Below are positions 1 to 7,618 of a stretch of 64,000 nt of DNA, one piece after another. The notes beneath the pieces were generated by a model. The model saw nothing but the letters and a program-made list of their open reading frames with translations, was not told the origin of the DNA and searched no databases. The position numbers and the translations under genes are program-made. The stretch comes from Oscillibacter valericigenes (GTDB taxonomy: Bacteria > Bacillota > Clostridia > Oscillospirales > Oscillospiraceae), in contig NZ_JAFBIQ010000004.1 of assembly GCF_021531315.1 (NCBI RefSeq), positions 62,001 to 126,000 of the forward strand. Reading direction: 5' to 3'. Each line of letters starts with the position of its first letter. The stretch's first letter is position 1.

Positions 1-174
1 TTCGCGGTCGATCTTGATGATGTCCTTGCAGCCGAGCTTGCCGCTCGTAACGTTTTTGAGGATGGCCACCGTGCAGTCAAGCTGATCGAGGCCGAGGATC
101 TGATAGAGCTCCATGGATTTGCCCGCGGTGATGTGGTCGATGACGATGCCGTTTTGAATAGAGTCAATGATCAT
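1..174 (-). CDS. pyrI: Aspartate carbamoyltransferase regulatory chain PyrI, N-terminal part (cut by window edge)
   Basis: The 58 visible residues start MIIDSIQNG and contain DHITAGKSMELYQILGL, the allosteric nucleotide-binding domain of PyrI. PyrI binds CTP/ATP and tunes the PyrB trimers in the cytoplasmic ATCase holoenzyme. The zinc domain that docks onto PyrB would lie beyond position 1 and cannot be checked. The gene follows pyrB with 18 bases between them and is the last visible gene of the pyrimidine operon. A pyrBI pair implies an allosterically controlled ATCase rather than the PyrB-only Bacillus type. Confidence 0.9.
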   Translation of the reverse strand, partial: MIIDSIQNGIVIDHITAGKSMELYQILGLDQLDCTVAILKNVTSGKLGCKDIIKIDRE

Positions 175-192
175 TGTGTCGCACTTCCTTTC

Positions 193-1107
193 TCACTTGA
201 GTTCCAGCAGCTTGAGGATCAGCGCCATGCGGATATACTTGCCGTACTGTACCTGCTTGAAGTAGCACGCGCGCGGGTCGCTGTCCACGGCGACGGAGAT
301 CTCGTTCACACGCGGCAGCGGATGCAGGATGCGAAGAGACTCCTTCGCGCCCCTGAGCTTGTCGGGCGTGAGGATGTAGCTGTCCTTGAGGCGCAGATAG
401 TCTTCCTCGTTGAAGAAGCGCTCGCGCTGCACGCGCGTCATGTAGAGGATGTCCAGCTCCGGCATGACGGCCTCGAGGTCGGTGGACTGCGTGTAAGGGA
501 TGTTCTTGGCCTTGATGTACTGCTCCTTGACATAGCGCGGCAGCTTGAGCTCCTCGGGGGAGATGAGCACAAAGCGGACGCCGGGGTAGCGGCTCATCGC
601 AGAGACAAGGGAGTGCACCGTGCGGCCGAATTTGAGGTCGCCGCAGAGACCGACGGTGAGGTTTTCAAAGCGTCCCATCTCGCGGTGAATGGTCAGAAGG
701 TCAGTGAGCGTCTGCGTGGGGTGGTTGTGGCCGCCGTCGCCTGCGTTGATGACGGGCACGAGCGAGTGCATGGACGCCACCAGCGGCGCACCCTCCTTGG
801 GATGGCGCATGGCGATGATGTCGCTGTAACAGCTCACGGTGCGCACGGTGTCCGCCACGCTCTCGCCCTTGGCAGCGGACGAGCTTTTCGCCTCCGAGAA
901 GCCGAGCACCTTGCCGCCGAGGGAGAGCATCGCGCTCTCAAAGCTCAGACGGGTGCGGGTGGAGGGCTCGAAAAAGAGGGTCGCGAGGATCTTGCCGTCG
1001 CACTTGTGTGCGTATTCGGCGGGATGGTCGATGATGTCGCCGGCAGTATTCACCAGCTCCATGATCTCCTGCTCGGAGAGCTCCAGAATGTCGATTAGGC
1101 TTTTCAT
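193..1107 (-). CDS. pyrB: Aspartate carbamoyltransferase catalytic chain PyrB
   Basis: Catalyses carbamoyl phosphate + L-aspartate to N-carbamoyl-aspartate, the committed step of UMP synthesis. The carbamoyl-phosphate motif [12 protein letters not shown] is at residues 47-58, and HPLPRVNEI lies near the C-terminus. The start is the ATG at 1107 ([10 protein letters not shown]) because an AAAAGGAGG ribosome site lies just upstream. The frame is open further upstream, but those codons lie inside pyrE. The length of 304 residues is normal for the family. It sits one base after pyrE and 18 bases before pyrI, so it is surely cotranscribed. Confidence 0.96.
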   Translation of the reverse strand: MKSLIDILELSEQEIMELVNTAGDIIDHPAEYAHKCDGKILATLFFEPSTRTRLSFESAMLSLGGKVLGFSEAKSSSAAKGESVADTVRTVSCYSDIIAMRHPKEGAPLVASMHSLVPVINAGDGGHNHPTQTLTDLLTIHREMGRFENLTVGLCGDLKFGRTVHSLVSAMSRYPGVRFVLISPEELKLPRYVKEQYIKAKNIPYTQSTDLEAVMPELDILYMTRVQRERFFNEEDYLRLKDSYILTPDKLRGAKESLRILHPLPRVNEISVAVDSDPRACYFKQVQYGKYIRMALILKLLELK

Positions 1108-1108
1108 A

Positions 1109-1765
1109 TCAGTTTGTTCCTCCTTTTGTGATCCAGCTTTCGTCGGCGGGGTCGTCGCGGAAAGCCAGCAGCCGCGCGACATCCGCCTCTGTGATGTAAT
1201 GCTCCTCTGCGCCCACGCGGGCGATGGTATCCAGATTTGTCAGGCTCACGCTCTTGACCTTTGCCTCGGCCATGCGCTCGACGCCCTTTTTCATGCCGTA
1301 GGTGAAGATGCTCACAACGCCGAGCACCTCGGCGCCGGCCTCGCGCAGCGCCGCGACCGTATCCAGCACGCTGCCGCCGGTGGAGATGAGGTCCTCGATC
1401 ACGACGACCCTCTGCCCCGCCTCGAGCCTGCCCTCGATCTGATTTTTTCTGCCGTGGTCCTTGCTGCCCGAACGCACATAGCCCATGGGCAGGCCGAGCA
1501 GATGCGCGGCGATGGCGGCGTGGGCGATGCCCGCCGTGGCGGTGCCCATCAAAACCTCCGCCTGCGGAAACTCGCGGCGCACCGTGTCCGCGATGGCGCG
1601 CTCGACCGTGTCTCGCACGGCGGGAGCGGTGAGAATGAGGCGGTTATCGCAGTAGATGGGGCTTTTGATGCCGCTTGCCCAAGTGAACGGCTCCTGCGGG
1701 CGCAGAAAGACCGCGCCGATGGAGAGCAGGCCCTGTGCGATTTTGCTGCTGATGTCCATGTCCAT
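1109..1765 (-). CDS. pyrE: Orotate phosphoribosyltransferase PyrE
   Basis: Converts orotate + PRPP to OMP. The PRPP-binding loop [14 protein letters not shown] is clear, and the N-terminal [14 protein letters not shown] and the flexible loop [14 protein letters not shown] are typical of the short bacterial PyrE. Length 218 residues. An AGGGAGG site precedes the ATG at 1765; a second in-frame ATG two codons later (MDIS) is an alternative start. It lies between the HAD phosphatase gene (16-base gap) and pyrB in the pyrimidine operon. Confidence 0.96.
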   Translation of the reverse strand: MDMDISSKIAQGLLSIGAVFLRPQEPFTWASGIKSPIYCDNRLILTAPAVRDTVERAIADTVRREFPQAEVLMGTATAGIAHAAIAAHLLGLPMGYVRSGSKDHGRKNQIEGRLEAGQRVVVIEDLISTGGSVLDTVAALREAGAEVLGVVSIFTYGMKKGVERMAEAKVKSVSLTNLDTIARVGAEEHYITEADVARLLAFRDDPADESWITKGGTN

Positions 1766-1781
1766 TTTCCTCCCTGTTTTT

Positions 1782-2432
1782 TTATTGTTGAAGCAATGCT
1801 GTTTTCAGCTCATCGAGATTGGTGGCCAGAAAGTCCGCCCCGGCGGCGCTCAGCTCCCCGCGGCTTCCGTAGCCGTAGAGAACGCCGATGGCCTCAAGGC
1901 CGTTGGCGTGCGCCCCGTATATGTCGTGGCGGCGGTCGCCGACCATGACAGCGCGTCCCGTCACACCGGCGCGCGTGAGCGCCGTGCGCACGACGCTCGC
2001 CTTGTCCGCGCTGGCCCTGTCCTCCGGGCGGGAGCCGCAAATGAGGTCGAAATAACGCTCCAGCGAAAAATGCTTTAAGATTTTCTGTGCAGATGTCTCC
2101 GGCTTCGAGGTGGCGACGATCAGGCGCAGCCCCGCCGCGCGGAGCGCAGCAAGGAACTCTGCCATTCCCTCGTAGGGTACATTCTCCGCCCAGCCGCGGT
2201 GGGCGAAGTAATCGCGAAATTCGCAGACCGCCCGCTCCGTCTCCGCCTCGTCCATGCCGCAAATCGCCGAAAAGCTCTCGTGGAGCGGCGGACCGATGAA
2301 GGCAGTCAGCGTATCTCGCGGCGGCAGCTCGCGGCCAAGGCGCTCGAGCGCATAGATCACCGACTTTACGATGCCCTCCTGCGAGTCGGTCAGCGTTCCG
2401 TCCATGTCAAAGAGAACTGTATCCCAGCGCAT
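1782..2432 (-). CDS. HAD-superfamily phosphatase, phosphoglycolate-phosphatase-like, inside the pyr operon
   Basis: A 216-residue soluble HAD hydrolase. Motif I is FDMDGTLTDS (nucleophile and acid aspartates), motif II is VATSKPET, and motif IV is VGDRRHDIYGA. An alpha-helical cap lies between motifs I and II, as in the Gph/PGP group. Its ATG overlaps the pyrF stop by one base (TGATG), so it is translationally coupled to pyrF and precedes pyrE. The substrate is unknown. A nucleotide or sugar phosphate linked to pyrimidine metabolism is a guess from position only. Confidence 0.85.
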   Translation of the reverse strand: MRWDTVLFDMDGTLTDSQEGIVKSVIYALERLGRELPPRDTLTAFIGPPLHESFSAICGMDEAETERAVCEFRDYFAHRGWAENVPYEGMAEFLAALRAAGLRLIVATSKPETSAQKILKHFSLERYFDLICGSRPEDRASADKASVVRTALTRAGVTGRAVMVGDRRHDIYGAHANGLEAIGVLYGYGSRGELSAAGADFLATNLDELKTALLQQ

Positions 2433-3130
2433 CAGCCAATGAACTCCTCTCGGCAGCGGCGGTAGGCGGCCGCGGGGTCCTCCGCCTGGGTGATGGGACG
2501 GCCCACCACGATGTAGTCGGAGCCAAGCTCCTTGGCCTTGGCCGGGGTGGTGACCCGCTTCTGGTCGCCCACGTCTCCGTCAGCAAAGCGGACGCCGGGG
2601 GTCACGGTGAGGAAGTTCTCGCCGCAGCGCTCATGGACAGCGCCCGCCTCCAGCGGAGAGCACACCACGCCGTCCAGGCCCGCCTGCGCGGCGTTTTCGG
2701 CATAGTGCATCACCACCTCGGCAAGCGGCCTTTCGATCCACAGCTCCCGCTCCATGCGCTCCTGATCGGTAGAGGTCAGCTGGGTCACGGCGATGAGCAG
2801 CGGACGGGTGCCGTCGGGCCGGGTGAGGCCTTCCAGCGCGGCGGTCATCATGGCGGCGGTACCGGCGGCGTGGAGGTTCACGATGTCCACATCCAGCGCG
2901 GAGAGGGCCGCCATGGCCTTTTTCACGGTGTTGGGGATGTCATGCAGCTTGAGATCCAAAAAGATTTTATGTCCGCGACAGCGAATTTCCCGGACGATGG
3001 AGGGCCCTTCGGCGTAAAAAAGCTCCATGCCGATCTTCACAAAGGGCTTTTCCTCGGTGAAACGGTCTAAAAAGGCCAGTGTCTTTTCCTTGCTGTCAAA
3101 GTCCAGCGCGACGATAACATCCTTACCCAT
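2432..3130 (-). CDS. pyrF: Orotidine 5'-phosphate decarboxylase PyrF
   Basis: Decarboxylates OMP to UMP, the last step of de novo pyrimidine synthesis. The catalytic DxKxxD motif is visible as FLDLKLHDIPNTV, and phosphate-gripping residues occur in VGRPITQAEDP. The length of 232 residues is that of the short group 1 enzyme. It overlaps pyrD by 8 bases and the HAD gene by 1, so translation is probably coupled along the operon. Confidence 0.96.
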   Translation of the reverse strand: MGKDVIVALDFDSKEKTLAFLDRFTEEKPFVKIGMELFYAEGPSIVREIRCRGHKIFLDLKLHDIPNTVKKAMAALSALDVDIVNLHAAGTAAMMTAALEGLTRPDGTRPLLIAVTQLTSTDQERMERELWIERPLAEVVMHYAENAAQAGLDGVVCSPLEAGAVHERCGENFLTVTPGVRFADGDVGDQKRVTTPAKAKELGSDYIVVGRPITQAEDPAAAYRRCREEFIG

Positions 3131-4040
3131 GATGTGCTCCTCCTATGATCTTCGTCAAATCATCCATGCCGTACCGTTCCATCACGGCAGGCAGATCTTC
3201 GATAATGGTCTTGCAGGCATACGGCTCCACAAGGTTCGCCGCGCCTACGCCGACGGCGGCGGCGCCCGCCAGCATCAGCTCGATGACGTCCTCCGCCGTG
3301 GTGACGCCGCCCATGCCCACGATGGGGATGGAAACGGCCTCGTAGACCTGATACACCATCCGCACCGCCAGCGGGAACATCCCCGGGCCGGACATACCGC
3401 CGGTGGTGTTGGCCAGCAGCGGACGGCGGCGTTTCAGGTCGATCCTCATCCCCGGCAGGGTGTTGATAAGGCTCACGCCGTCGGCCCCCGCGTCCTCACA
3501 GGCCTTGGCAACGGCGGCAATATCAGCCGCCGTGGGGGACAACTTCAAAATGATGGGCTTTTTCGTCACCGCCCGGACGGCCTTCGTCACCTCGGCGGCA
3601 GACTTGGGCTCCGCGCCGAAGGCGGCCCCGCCGCCGTGGACGTTGGGGCAGGAGATGTTGACCTCCAGCCAGCCCACCTGCTCCTGGGCGTCTAACTTCT
3701 CGCAAACCTCGGCGTATTCCGCCACGGAAAAGCCGCTGATATTCGCCATCACCGGCTTGTGAAATACCTGCTTGAGCTTTGGCATCTCCGTTTCGATCAC
3801 CGCGTTCACGCCGGGGTTTTGCAGGCCCACCGCGTTCAGCAGACCGCCGGCGTACTCCGCGATGCGGGGGGTGGGGTTTCCAAAGCGAGGCTCCCGGGTC
3901 GTGCCCTTGAAGGAGAAGGTTCCAAGCATATTGATGTCGTACAGTTCCGCGAACTCATAGCCAAAGCCGAAGGTGCCGCTGGCGGGGATGATGGGGTTGT
4001 CCATCTCAATGCCGCAGAGGGTCACTTTTGTGTTCACCAT
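3123..4040 (-). CDS. pyrD: Dihydroorotate dehydrogenase B (NAD+), catalytic subunit PyrD
   Basis: FMN-binding TIM-barrel subunit oxidising dihydroorotate to orotate. IIPASGTFGFGYEF, the catalytic-loop cysteine in VNISCPNVHGG, and the FMN phosphate segment VGMGGVTTAEDVIELMLAGA are all present. The Cys in place of Ser marks the class 1B enzyme, which works with the PyrK electron-transfer subunit. pyrK lies immediately upstream and overlaps by 7 bases. Length 305 residues, cytoplasmic. Confidence 0.96.
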   Translation of the reverse strand: MVNTKVTLCGIEMDNPIIPASGTFGFGYEFAELYDINMLGTFSFKGTTREPRFGNPTPRIAEYAGGLLNAVGLQNPGVNAVIETEMPKLKQVFHKPVMANISGFSVAEYAEVCEKLDAQEQVGWLEVNISCPNVHGGGAAFGAEPKSAAEVTKAVRAVTKKPIILKLSPTAADIAAVAKACEDAGADGVSLINTLPGMRIDLKRRRPLLANTTGGMSGPGMFPLAVRMVYQVYEAVSIPIVGMGGVTTAEDVIELMLAGAAAVGVGAANLVEPYACKTIIEDLPAVMERYGMDDLTKIIGGAHHG

Positions 4041-4774
4041 ACGATCTCCTCCTTTTCCAGCACGGGGCCGTCCTTGCAGATCCGCTTATTGCCGTATTTC
4101 GTCTCGCAGGAGCAGCCCATGCAGGCCCCGAAGCCGCAGCCCATCCGCTCCTCAAAGCTGAACTGGGCGGAGGTCTTGCAATCAGCGTACACCGCTTTGA
4201 GCATCGGCTCCGGGCCGCAGGTGTAAAGATAGGTGTAGTCGGACACGGCGGCCATGCCGTCGGTCACAAGGCCGTGGATGCCCGCGCTGCCGTCGGCGGT
4301 GGCGATGATGACCTCCGCCCCCAGTGCCCGGAACTCCTCCGCCAAAAAGATCTCGGATTTTCGGTTAAAGCCCAGCACGGCGGTGACACGCTTGCCCTGA
4401 GCAACCAACCGCTTGGCAAGGCCGTACAGCGGCGGGATGCCCACGCCGCCGCCCACCAGCAGGGGGTGTTCCCCGCTGCGGGACACATCGTAGCCGTTGC
4501 CAAGGCCCGTCAGCACATCCAGCTCCGTGCCGACAGCCATGCCCGTCATGGCCTCGGTGCCGTGGCCCAAGACTTTATAAATAAGCGTCAATTCTTCATC
4601 GGACCAGTCGCACACGGAGATGGGGCGGCGGAGGAAAAAGCCGGAGAGCTTCAAATTCACGAACTGCCCCGGCGCGGTGATGGCAGAGGTGTTCCCCGCC
4701 AGCCGCAGGCGGTAGATGCCGTCTGCCAGCCTTGTGTTTTCAACTACCGTTAAGGTTGTTTGCTTCACAGTCAT
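4034..4774 (-). CDS. pyrK: Dihydroorotate dehydrogenase electron transfer subunit PyrK
   Basis: Ferredoxin-reductase-fold protein that passes electrons from PyrD FMN to NAD+. The N-terminal FAD domain has FLRRPISVCD, the NAD domain has GGGVGIPPLYGLA, and a C-terminal [2Fe-2S] site is built from the cysteines of CGFGACMGCSC and ICKDG. Length 246 residues, as usual. Its ATG overlaps the pyrC stop (ATGA), with an AAAGGAG site in front. Together with pyrD this shows an NAD-linked, quinone-independent enzyme, fitting an anaerobe. Confidence 0.96.
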   Translation of the reverse strand: MTVKQTTLTVVENTRLADGIYRLRLAGNTSAITAPGQFVNLKLSGFFLRRPISVCDWSDEELTLIYKVLGHGTEAMTGMAVGTELDVLTGLGNGYDVSRSGEHPLLVGGGVGIPPLYGLAKRLVAQGKRVTAVLGFNRKSEIFLAEEFRALGAEVIIATADGSAGIHGLVTDGMAAVSDYTYLYTCGPEPMLKAVYADCKTSAQFSFEERMGCGFGACMGCSCETKYGNKRICKDGPVLEKEEIVW

Positions 4775-6027
4775 TCTCCTTTCAGCAGACGGTTTTCGTC
4801 ATACCAGACCGCCGTTTCGTCCACCGCCGTCAGCAGGCAGCGGCCTTGAACCTCCCAGTCTGTAAAGGGCGTCGCCTTGCCCATAGAGAGGAAGTCTGCC
4901 GGGGCAACGCGGTAGCTGTCGTTCAGGTCGAACACGGTAAAGCCGGTGTCCGCTGGGATGTTGAAGCGGCGGCAGGGTGCGTCGTGGAGCAGTTCCATGA
5001 GCCGTTCCATGGAAATGACGCCGGACTTTACAAGATAGGTGTAGAGCAGCGGGAAGGCCGTTTCCAGCCCTACGATGCCCATGGCGCTTTTTTCCAGTCC
5101 CCTGCCCTTTTCCTCGGCGCTGTGGGGGGCGTGATCCGTGGCGATCATGTCGATGGTGCCGTCCGCCAGACCCTCCAGCAGCGCCTCCCGGTCGGCCTTA
5201 TCCCGGAGGGGCGGGTTCATCTTGAAACGACCATCCTCCTGCAAGCAGGAATCGTCCAGCAGCAGGTAGTGGGGGCCGGTCTCGCAGGTGACGTTCAGGC
5301 CCTCGGCCTTGGCCTTGCGGATGAGCGCGACGCTCTCCTTGGTGGAGATGTGGCAGATGTGATAGCCGCAGCCCGTCTCCCGCACCAGCTCGAGATCCCG
5401 CTGGATGGGCCGCCACTCGCTCTCGGAGCAGATGCCCCGGTGGCCGTGGGCGCGGGCGTAGGCGCCGTCATGGATGTAGCCGCCCCACAGGAGGGAATTG
5501 TCCTCGCAGTGGGCCACGATCAGCTTGCCAAGGCGCTTGGCCTCCAGCATGGCCCGGCGCATCATGTCGCGGTTCTGAACGCCCTTTCCGTCGTCGGAGA
5601 AGGCCACCACATAGGGGGCCATGGCGTCCAAGTCCGCCAGCTCCCTGCCCTGCTCGCCTTTCGTGATGGCCCCGTAGGGCAGAACGCGGATCACGGCGTC
5701 TTTTTGAATGGCGTCCAACTCCGGCTGCAAGGTCTCCATGCTGTCCGGCACCGGATTCAGATTCGGCATGGCGCATACGGCGGTATAGCCGCCGTGGGCC
5801 GCCGCCAGCGTGCCGGTGCGGATGGTCTCCTTATAAGAAAAACCCGGCTCCCGAAGATGCACATGCACATCAACGAAACCGGGTAATATGGTAAAGGAAG
5901 AAACATTCAGGGACGAAGGAAAAACAACATCCTTGCAAAAAACACGATCCCCAAAGGAAACGGAAACATCACCGCCGCTGAAAGCACCTCGGTGGAACAC
6001 CTGCGCACCCTTCAAAACCACGGTCAC
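4771..6027 (-). CDS. pyrC: Dihydroorotase PyrC (GTG start)
   Basis: Zinc amidohydrolase closing carbamoyl-aspartate to dihydroorotate. Metal-ligand motifs are DVHVHLREPG (residues 53-62) and ATDHAPHS, with further histidines in IVAHCED and YHICHIS. I choose GTG at 6027 (VTVVLKGAQ, 418 residues). GAGG-rich sequence lies at 6036-6048, whereas the in-frame ATG at 6069 sits inside the spacer of the operon promoter and would be upstream of the predicted transcript start. First gene of the pyr operon; overlaps pyrK by 4 bases. Confidence 0.93.
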   Translation of the reverse strand: MTVVLKGAQVFHRGAFSGGDVSVSFGDRVFCKDVVFPSSLNVSSFTILPGFVDVHVHLREPGFSYKETIRTGTLAAAHGGYTAVCAMPNLNPVPDSMETLQPELDAIQKDAVIRVLPYGAITKGEQGRELADLDAMAPYVVAFSDDGKGVQNRDMMRRAMLEAKRLGKLIVAHCEDNSLLWGGYIHDGAYARAHGHRGICSESEWRPIQRDLELVRETGCGYHICHISTKESVALIRKAKAEGLNVTCETGPHYLLLDDSCLQEDGRFKMNPPLRDKADREALLEGLADGTIDMIATDHAPHSAEEKGRGLEKSAMGIVGLETAFPLLYTYLVKSGVISMERLMELLHDAPCRRFNIPADTGFTVFDLNDSYRVAPADFLSMGKATPFTDWEVQGRCLLTAVDETAVWYDENRLLKGE

Positions 6028-6047
6028 GACTATCGCCTCTCTTTCCT

Positions 6048-6088
6048 CAAATTTTTGATAGAATACCATGAGCCGTTCGCCTTGTCAA
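6048..6088 (-). promoter_or_regulatory. Promoter of the pyr operon with a pyrBI-like initial transcribed sequence
   Basis: On the minus strand: TTGACA (6088-6083), 17-base spacer, TATTCT (6065-6060), then a 6-base gap to a likely start at A6053. The first transcribed bases would read AATTTG (6053-6048). The leader to the GTG start is only about 26 bases, so there is no room for a PyrR or other attenuator hairpin. The AATTTG start equals the initially transcribed sequence of E. coli pyrBI, where UTP controls slippage on the U run. That mode of control here is inference. Confidence 0.75.
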
Positions 6089-6208
6089 GACAAAATTCGC
6101 TCCCGTGAGGATAAGATTTTTGAAGAAGCATTATAAGTGCCGCTTATGAATTGTCATAGTGCCATAATTTCAAACGAAAACCCTCCGTTCTTTCTCCGTT
6201 TTGCGGAA

Positions 6209-6237
6209 TGGACGAAGATGCTCACGTATGGTACACT
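6209..6237 (+). promoter_or_regulatory. Promoter of the purine operon
   Basis: TGGACG (6209-6214), 17-base spacer, TACACT (6232-6237) with the extended -10 TGG directly in front (6229-6231). The predicted start near 6244 lies just before the ZTP aptamer. The stretch 6090-6208 between the two divergent promoters shows no gene and no further signal. Confidence 0.65.
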
Positions 6238-6244
6238 GAGGGCA

Positions 6245-6376
6245 AGTTGAGCTCCTTGTAACTGACGGAATGTGGGCTACCACGGGGGAGCAGGGAGCAT
6301 CGCTCTGAGGCGGCGCGTTTCAGAGGCCGACCGTCTGGGCACTCCAACTGCAAAGGGCAGCGGAGCGCCTATTTTT
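6245..6376 (+). promoter_or_regulatory. ZTP riboswitch (pfl motif) in the purE leader
   Basis: Two conserved blocks of the ZTP/ZMP aptamer are recognisable: AACTGACGG followed by TGTGGGCTACCACGGGGGAGC around 6260-6291, and the 3' domain GCCGACCGTCTGGGCA around 6326-6341. Between them are variable stem sequences. After the aptamer, GGCAGC-GGA-GCGCC followed by TATTTTT (about 6355-6376) could form the terminator of the expression platform, just before the purE ribosome site. ZTP/ZMP accumulates when 10-formyl-THF is short, and the operon encodes two formyl-THF enzymes (PurN, PurH). Terminator pairing was judged by eye only. Confidence 0.88.
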
Positions 6377-6398
6377 ATGTTTGAGGGAGGGAACGCAG

Positions 6399-6890
6399 AT
6401 GAGAAAGGTTGCGATCGTTATGGGCAGCAAGAGTGATCTGCCCGTCGCGGAGAAGGCCGTAGGCGTATTGCGAGACTACGGCGTCCAGATGGAAGTGCGC
6501 GTATTATCCGCTCACCGCTGTCCGAATGAGGCAAGGGAATTTGCCGCGTCGGCTCGGGAGGGCGGATTTTCTGTTATCCTCGCGTTCGCCGGCATGGCGG
6601 CGCATCTTGCCGGTGCGATGGCGGCAAACACCACGCTGCCGGTGATCGGCGTGCCGTGCAGCGGGACGAAGCTTGACGGCATGGACGCGCTGCTCTCCAC
6701 CGTGCAGATGCCGAGCGGCATCCCGGTGGCGACGGTGGCGGTGGACGGCGGGAAGAACGCCGCGCTGCTGGCGGTGCAGATCATGGCGGTCTCCGACGCA
6801 GAGCTTGCCCAAAAGCTGGACGAGGCGCGGGCGCGGGAACGGGACGCCGTGCTGCGCGCGGACGAAGAGGTTCGGGCGCTTTATCAGTAA
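6399..6890 (+). CDS. purE: N5-carboxyaminoimidazole ribonucleotide mutase PurE
   Basis: Interconverts N5-CAIR and [12 protein letters not shown] at the N-terminus and SAHRCPNEA are typical PurE motifs. The loop reads [12 protein letters not shown] where most class I enzymes have AGGAAHLPGM. The start is ATG 6399 (MRKVAIVMG, 163 residues) with GAGGGAGG at 6383-6390; an upstream in-frame TTG overlaps that ribosome site. No purK is visible in the window, so whether it acts on N5-CAIR or directly with CO2 is open. First gene of the purine operon. Confidence 0.93.
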   Translation: MRKVAIVMGSKSDLPVAEKAVGVLRDYGVQMEVRVLSAHRCPNEAREFAASAREGGFSVILAFAGMAAHLAGAMAANTTLPVIGVPCSGTKLDGMDALLSTVQMPSGIPVATVAVDGGKNAALLAVQIMAVSDAELAQKLDEARARERDAVLRADEEVRALYQ

Positions 6891-6937
6891 ATTAAATAAG
6901 GAATACACTTCAAGAAATAAAAGGAGAGCGGAAAGCA

Positions 6938-7618
6938 ATGAAACACGTATATACCGGAAAGACCAAGGATGTATTCGCACTGGACAACGGTAACTACCTG
7001 CTCAGGTTCAAGGATGACTGCACGGGCAAGGACGGCGTGTTCGACCCCGGCGAGAACAGCGTGGGTCTGACCATCGAGGGCGTGGGCAATGTCAACCTGC
7101 GCATGACCAAGCACTTTTTTGAAAAGATCAACGCCGCCGGCATCCGCACGCACTATGTCTCCGCGGATCTGAAGGAGACCGCGATGGAGGTCCTGCCCGC
7201 GAAGGTCTTCGGTCACGGGCTGGAGGTCATCTGCCGCCTCAAGGCGGTGGGGAGCTTCCGCCGCCGCTACGGTGAGTACATTGAAGAGGGCGCCGACCTG
7301 CCCGCCTATGTGGAGACGACCTTCAAAAATGACGCGCTGGGCGATCCGCTGGTGACGAAGGACGGCCTTGTGGCGCTGGGCGTGATGACCGAGCAGCAGT
7401 ATGACGACATCAAGGCCATGACGCAGAAGATCACCGAGATCGTCGCGGATGACCTGCGCGAAAAGGGCCTTGTCCTCTACGACATCAAGTTTGAGTACGG
7501 CTACGCGCCGGATGGCAGCGTGATGCTGATCGACGAGATCTCCTCCGGCAATATGCGCGTCTATCGGGACGGAAAGTACATCGACCCCATGACGCTCTCT
7601 GAGCTGTTCTTTGCGTAA
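6938..7618 (+). CDS. purC: SAICAR synthase PurC
   Basis: ATP-dependent ligation of aspartate to [13 protein letters not shown] and RFKDDCTG form the ATP site, [11 protein letters not shown] and [12 protein letters not shown] the substrate end. The sequence diverges from E. coli PurC (for example GSFRRR instead of the usual GSLAKR-type stretch) but has the normal overall pattern and length (226 residues). AAAGGAGAG lies about 10 bases before the ATG. The stop overlaps the next start (TAATG). Confidence 0.92.
   Translation: MKHVYTGKTKDVFALDNGNYLLRFKDDCTGKDGVFDPGENSVGLTIEGVGNVNLRMTKHFFEKINAAGIRTHYVSADLKETAMEVLPAKVFGHGLEVICRLKAVGSFRRRYGEYIEEGADLPAYVETTFKNDALGDPLVTKDGLVALGVMTEQQYDDIKAMTQKITEIVADDLREKGLVLYDIKFEYGYAPDGSVMLIDEISSGNMRVYRDGKYIDPMTLSELFFA

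Noticed and set aside
6090-6208. A PyrR-type attenuator or second riboswitch between the pyr and pur promoters
   Set aside because: The pyr leader is only about 26 bases, and this stretch lies upstream of both predicted transcript starts.
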